A DNA stretch of 64,000 bases, taken from the NCBI GenBank assembly GCA_016717705.1, contig JADKFD010000001.1, positions 62,001-126,000 on the forward strand, given 5' to 3'. Source of the stretch: Rhodanobacteraceae bacterium. Lineage in GTDB: Bacteria; Pseudomonadota; Gammaproteobacteria; Xanthomonadales; SZUA-5. The position numbers were made by a program, and so were the translations under genes. Of the stretch, positions 63,986-64,000 are shown piece by piece; positions within the stretch are counted from its first letter, which is position 1, and every line of letters starts with the position of its first letter. The notes below the pieces were generated by a model. The model saw nothing but the letters and a program-made list of their open reading frames with translations. It had not been told where the DNA came from and ran no database searches.

Positions 63986-64000
63986 GTAGCCCGGTGTACG
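63986..64000. repeat. REP-E palindrome, cut by window edge
   Basis: GTAGCCCGGTGTACG is the left arm of a REP-E element directly after hrpB. Confidence 0.6.

Overview
The window is GC-rich (estimated by eye in the mid-60s percent) and looks like a chromosome segment of a gammaproteobacterium of the Xanthomonadales (Lysobacterales). Supporting signs are the ribH-nusB-thiL-pgpA run, the gammaproteobacterial atpIBEFHAGDC order, a fused ~1290-residue PurL, rph-rdgB-hemW, many REP-type palindromes, and a small secreted protein ending in an ANGFE-like tail that I associate with Rhodanobacteraceae-like bacteria. The taxonomic call rests on gene order and protein flavour, not on a search.

Layout. 1-7149 (minus): start of gspE, a membrane protein with a frame break, purL with a frame break, a DsbC-like protein and a hemolysin III-type protein. 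7361-9992 (plus): ribH-nusB-thiL-pgpA. 10126-12915 (plus): a TonB-domain protein followed by an OmpR/EnvZ-type two-component pair. 12963-14983 (minus): two related membrane-anchored proteins of unknown function. 15306-22947 (minus): the whole ATP synthase operon, with atpI carrying an internal stop. 23205-27179: a signalling cluster of a cNMP-FHA protein, an FHA protein, a STAS protein and a convergent FHA-SpoIIE phosphatase. 27245-30261: a MAPEG-like protein, a large surface protein with YadA-head-like repeats and an S74 chaperone end, and a tiny secreted protein. 30262-32460: a decayed accessory patch with a restriction-enzyme-like remnant, 69-bp tandem repeats and a higBA-like pair whose antitoxin carries an ImmA/IrrE protease. 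32745-44374: phasin, CHI-like protein, queD, tRNA-Met, hemW-rdgB-rph, a voltage-gated channel with a calcium-type filter, a UvrD-family helicase, a gamma carbonic anhydrase and dnaG. 44633-60048: dinB, then the galactose/galactan locus. 60299-63978: a secreted WWNP protein and hrpB.

The galactan locus is the main metabolic system. Two divergent arms share a 304-bp control region at 51716-52019. The minus arm runs GH42 beta-galactosidase, galE (only fragments remain), galT, galK and a LacI-type regulator. The plus arm runs an ABC ATPase, a MalE-like binding protein, MalF-like and MalG-like permeases, a GH53 endo-galactanase and galM. Together they would cut beta-1,4-galactan, import the oligosaccharides, hydrolyse them to galactose and feed the Leloir pathway. 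Each promoter side carries one near-palindrome centred on CG (TTAAgCGnTTAA), which fits LacI-family operators.

Two cautions apply. First, about ten genes carry single-base frame breaks at short homopolymers, including purL and dnaG which should be essential; restoring one base per break gives normal family lengths. These are most likely uncorrected sequencing errors, so broken genes are listed as CDS with the break stated. Second, intergenic space is packed with repeats: at least six REP-like palindrome families (called REP-A to REP-F here, my labels), elements bounded by inverted runs of the heptamer GTAGTGA that sit inside the atp operon, and GGACGCAAA-bounded elements. One REP lies in frame inside purL and one forms part of the signal peptide region of the sugar-binding protein.
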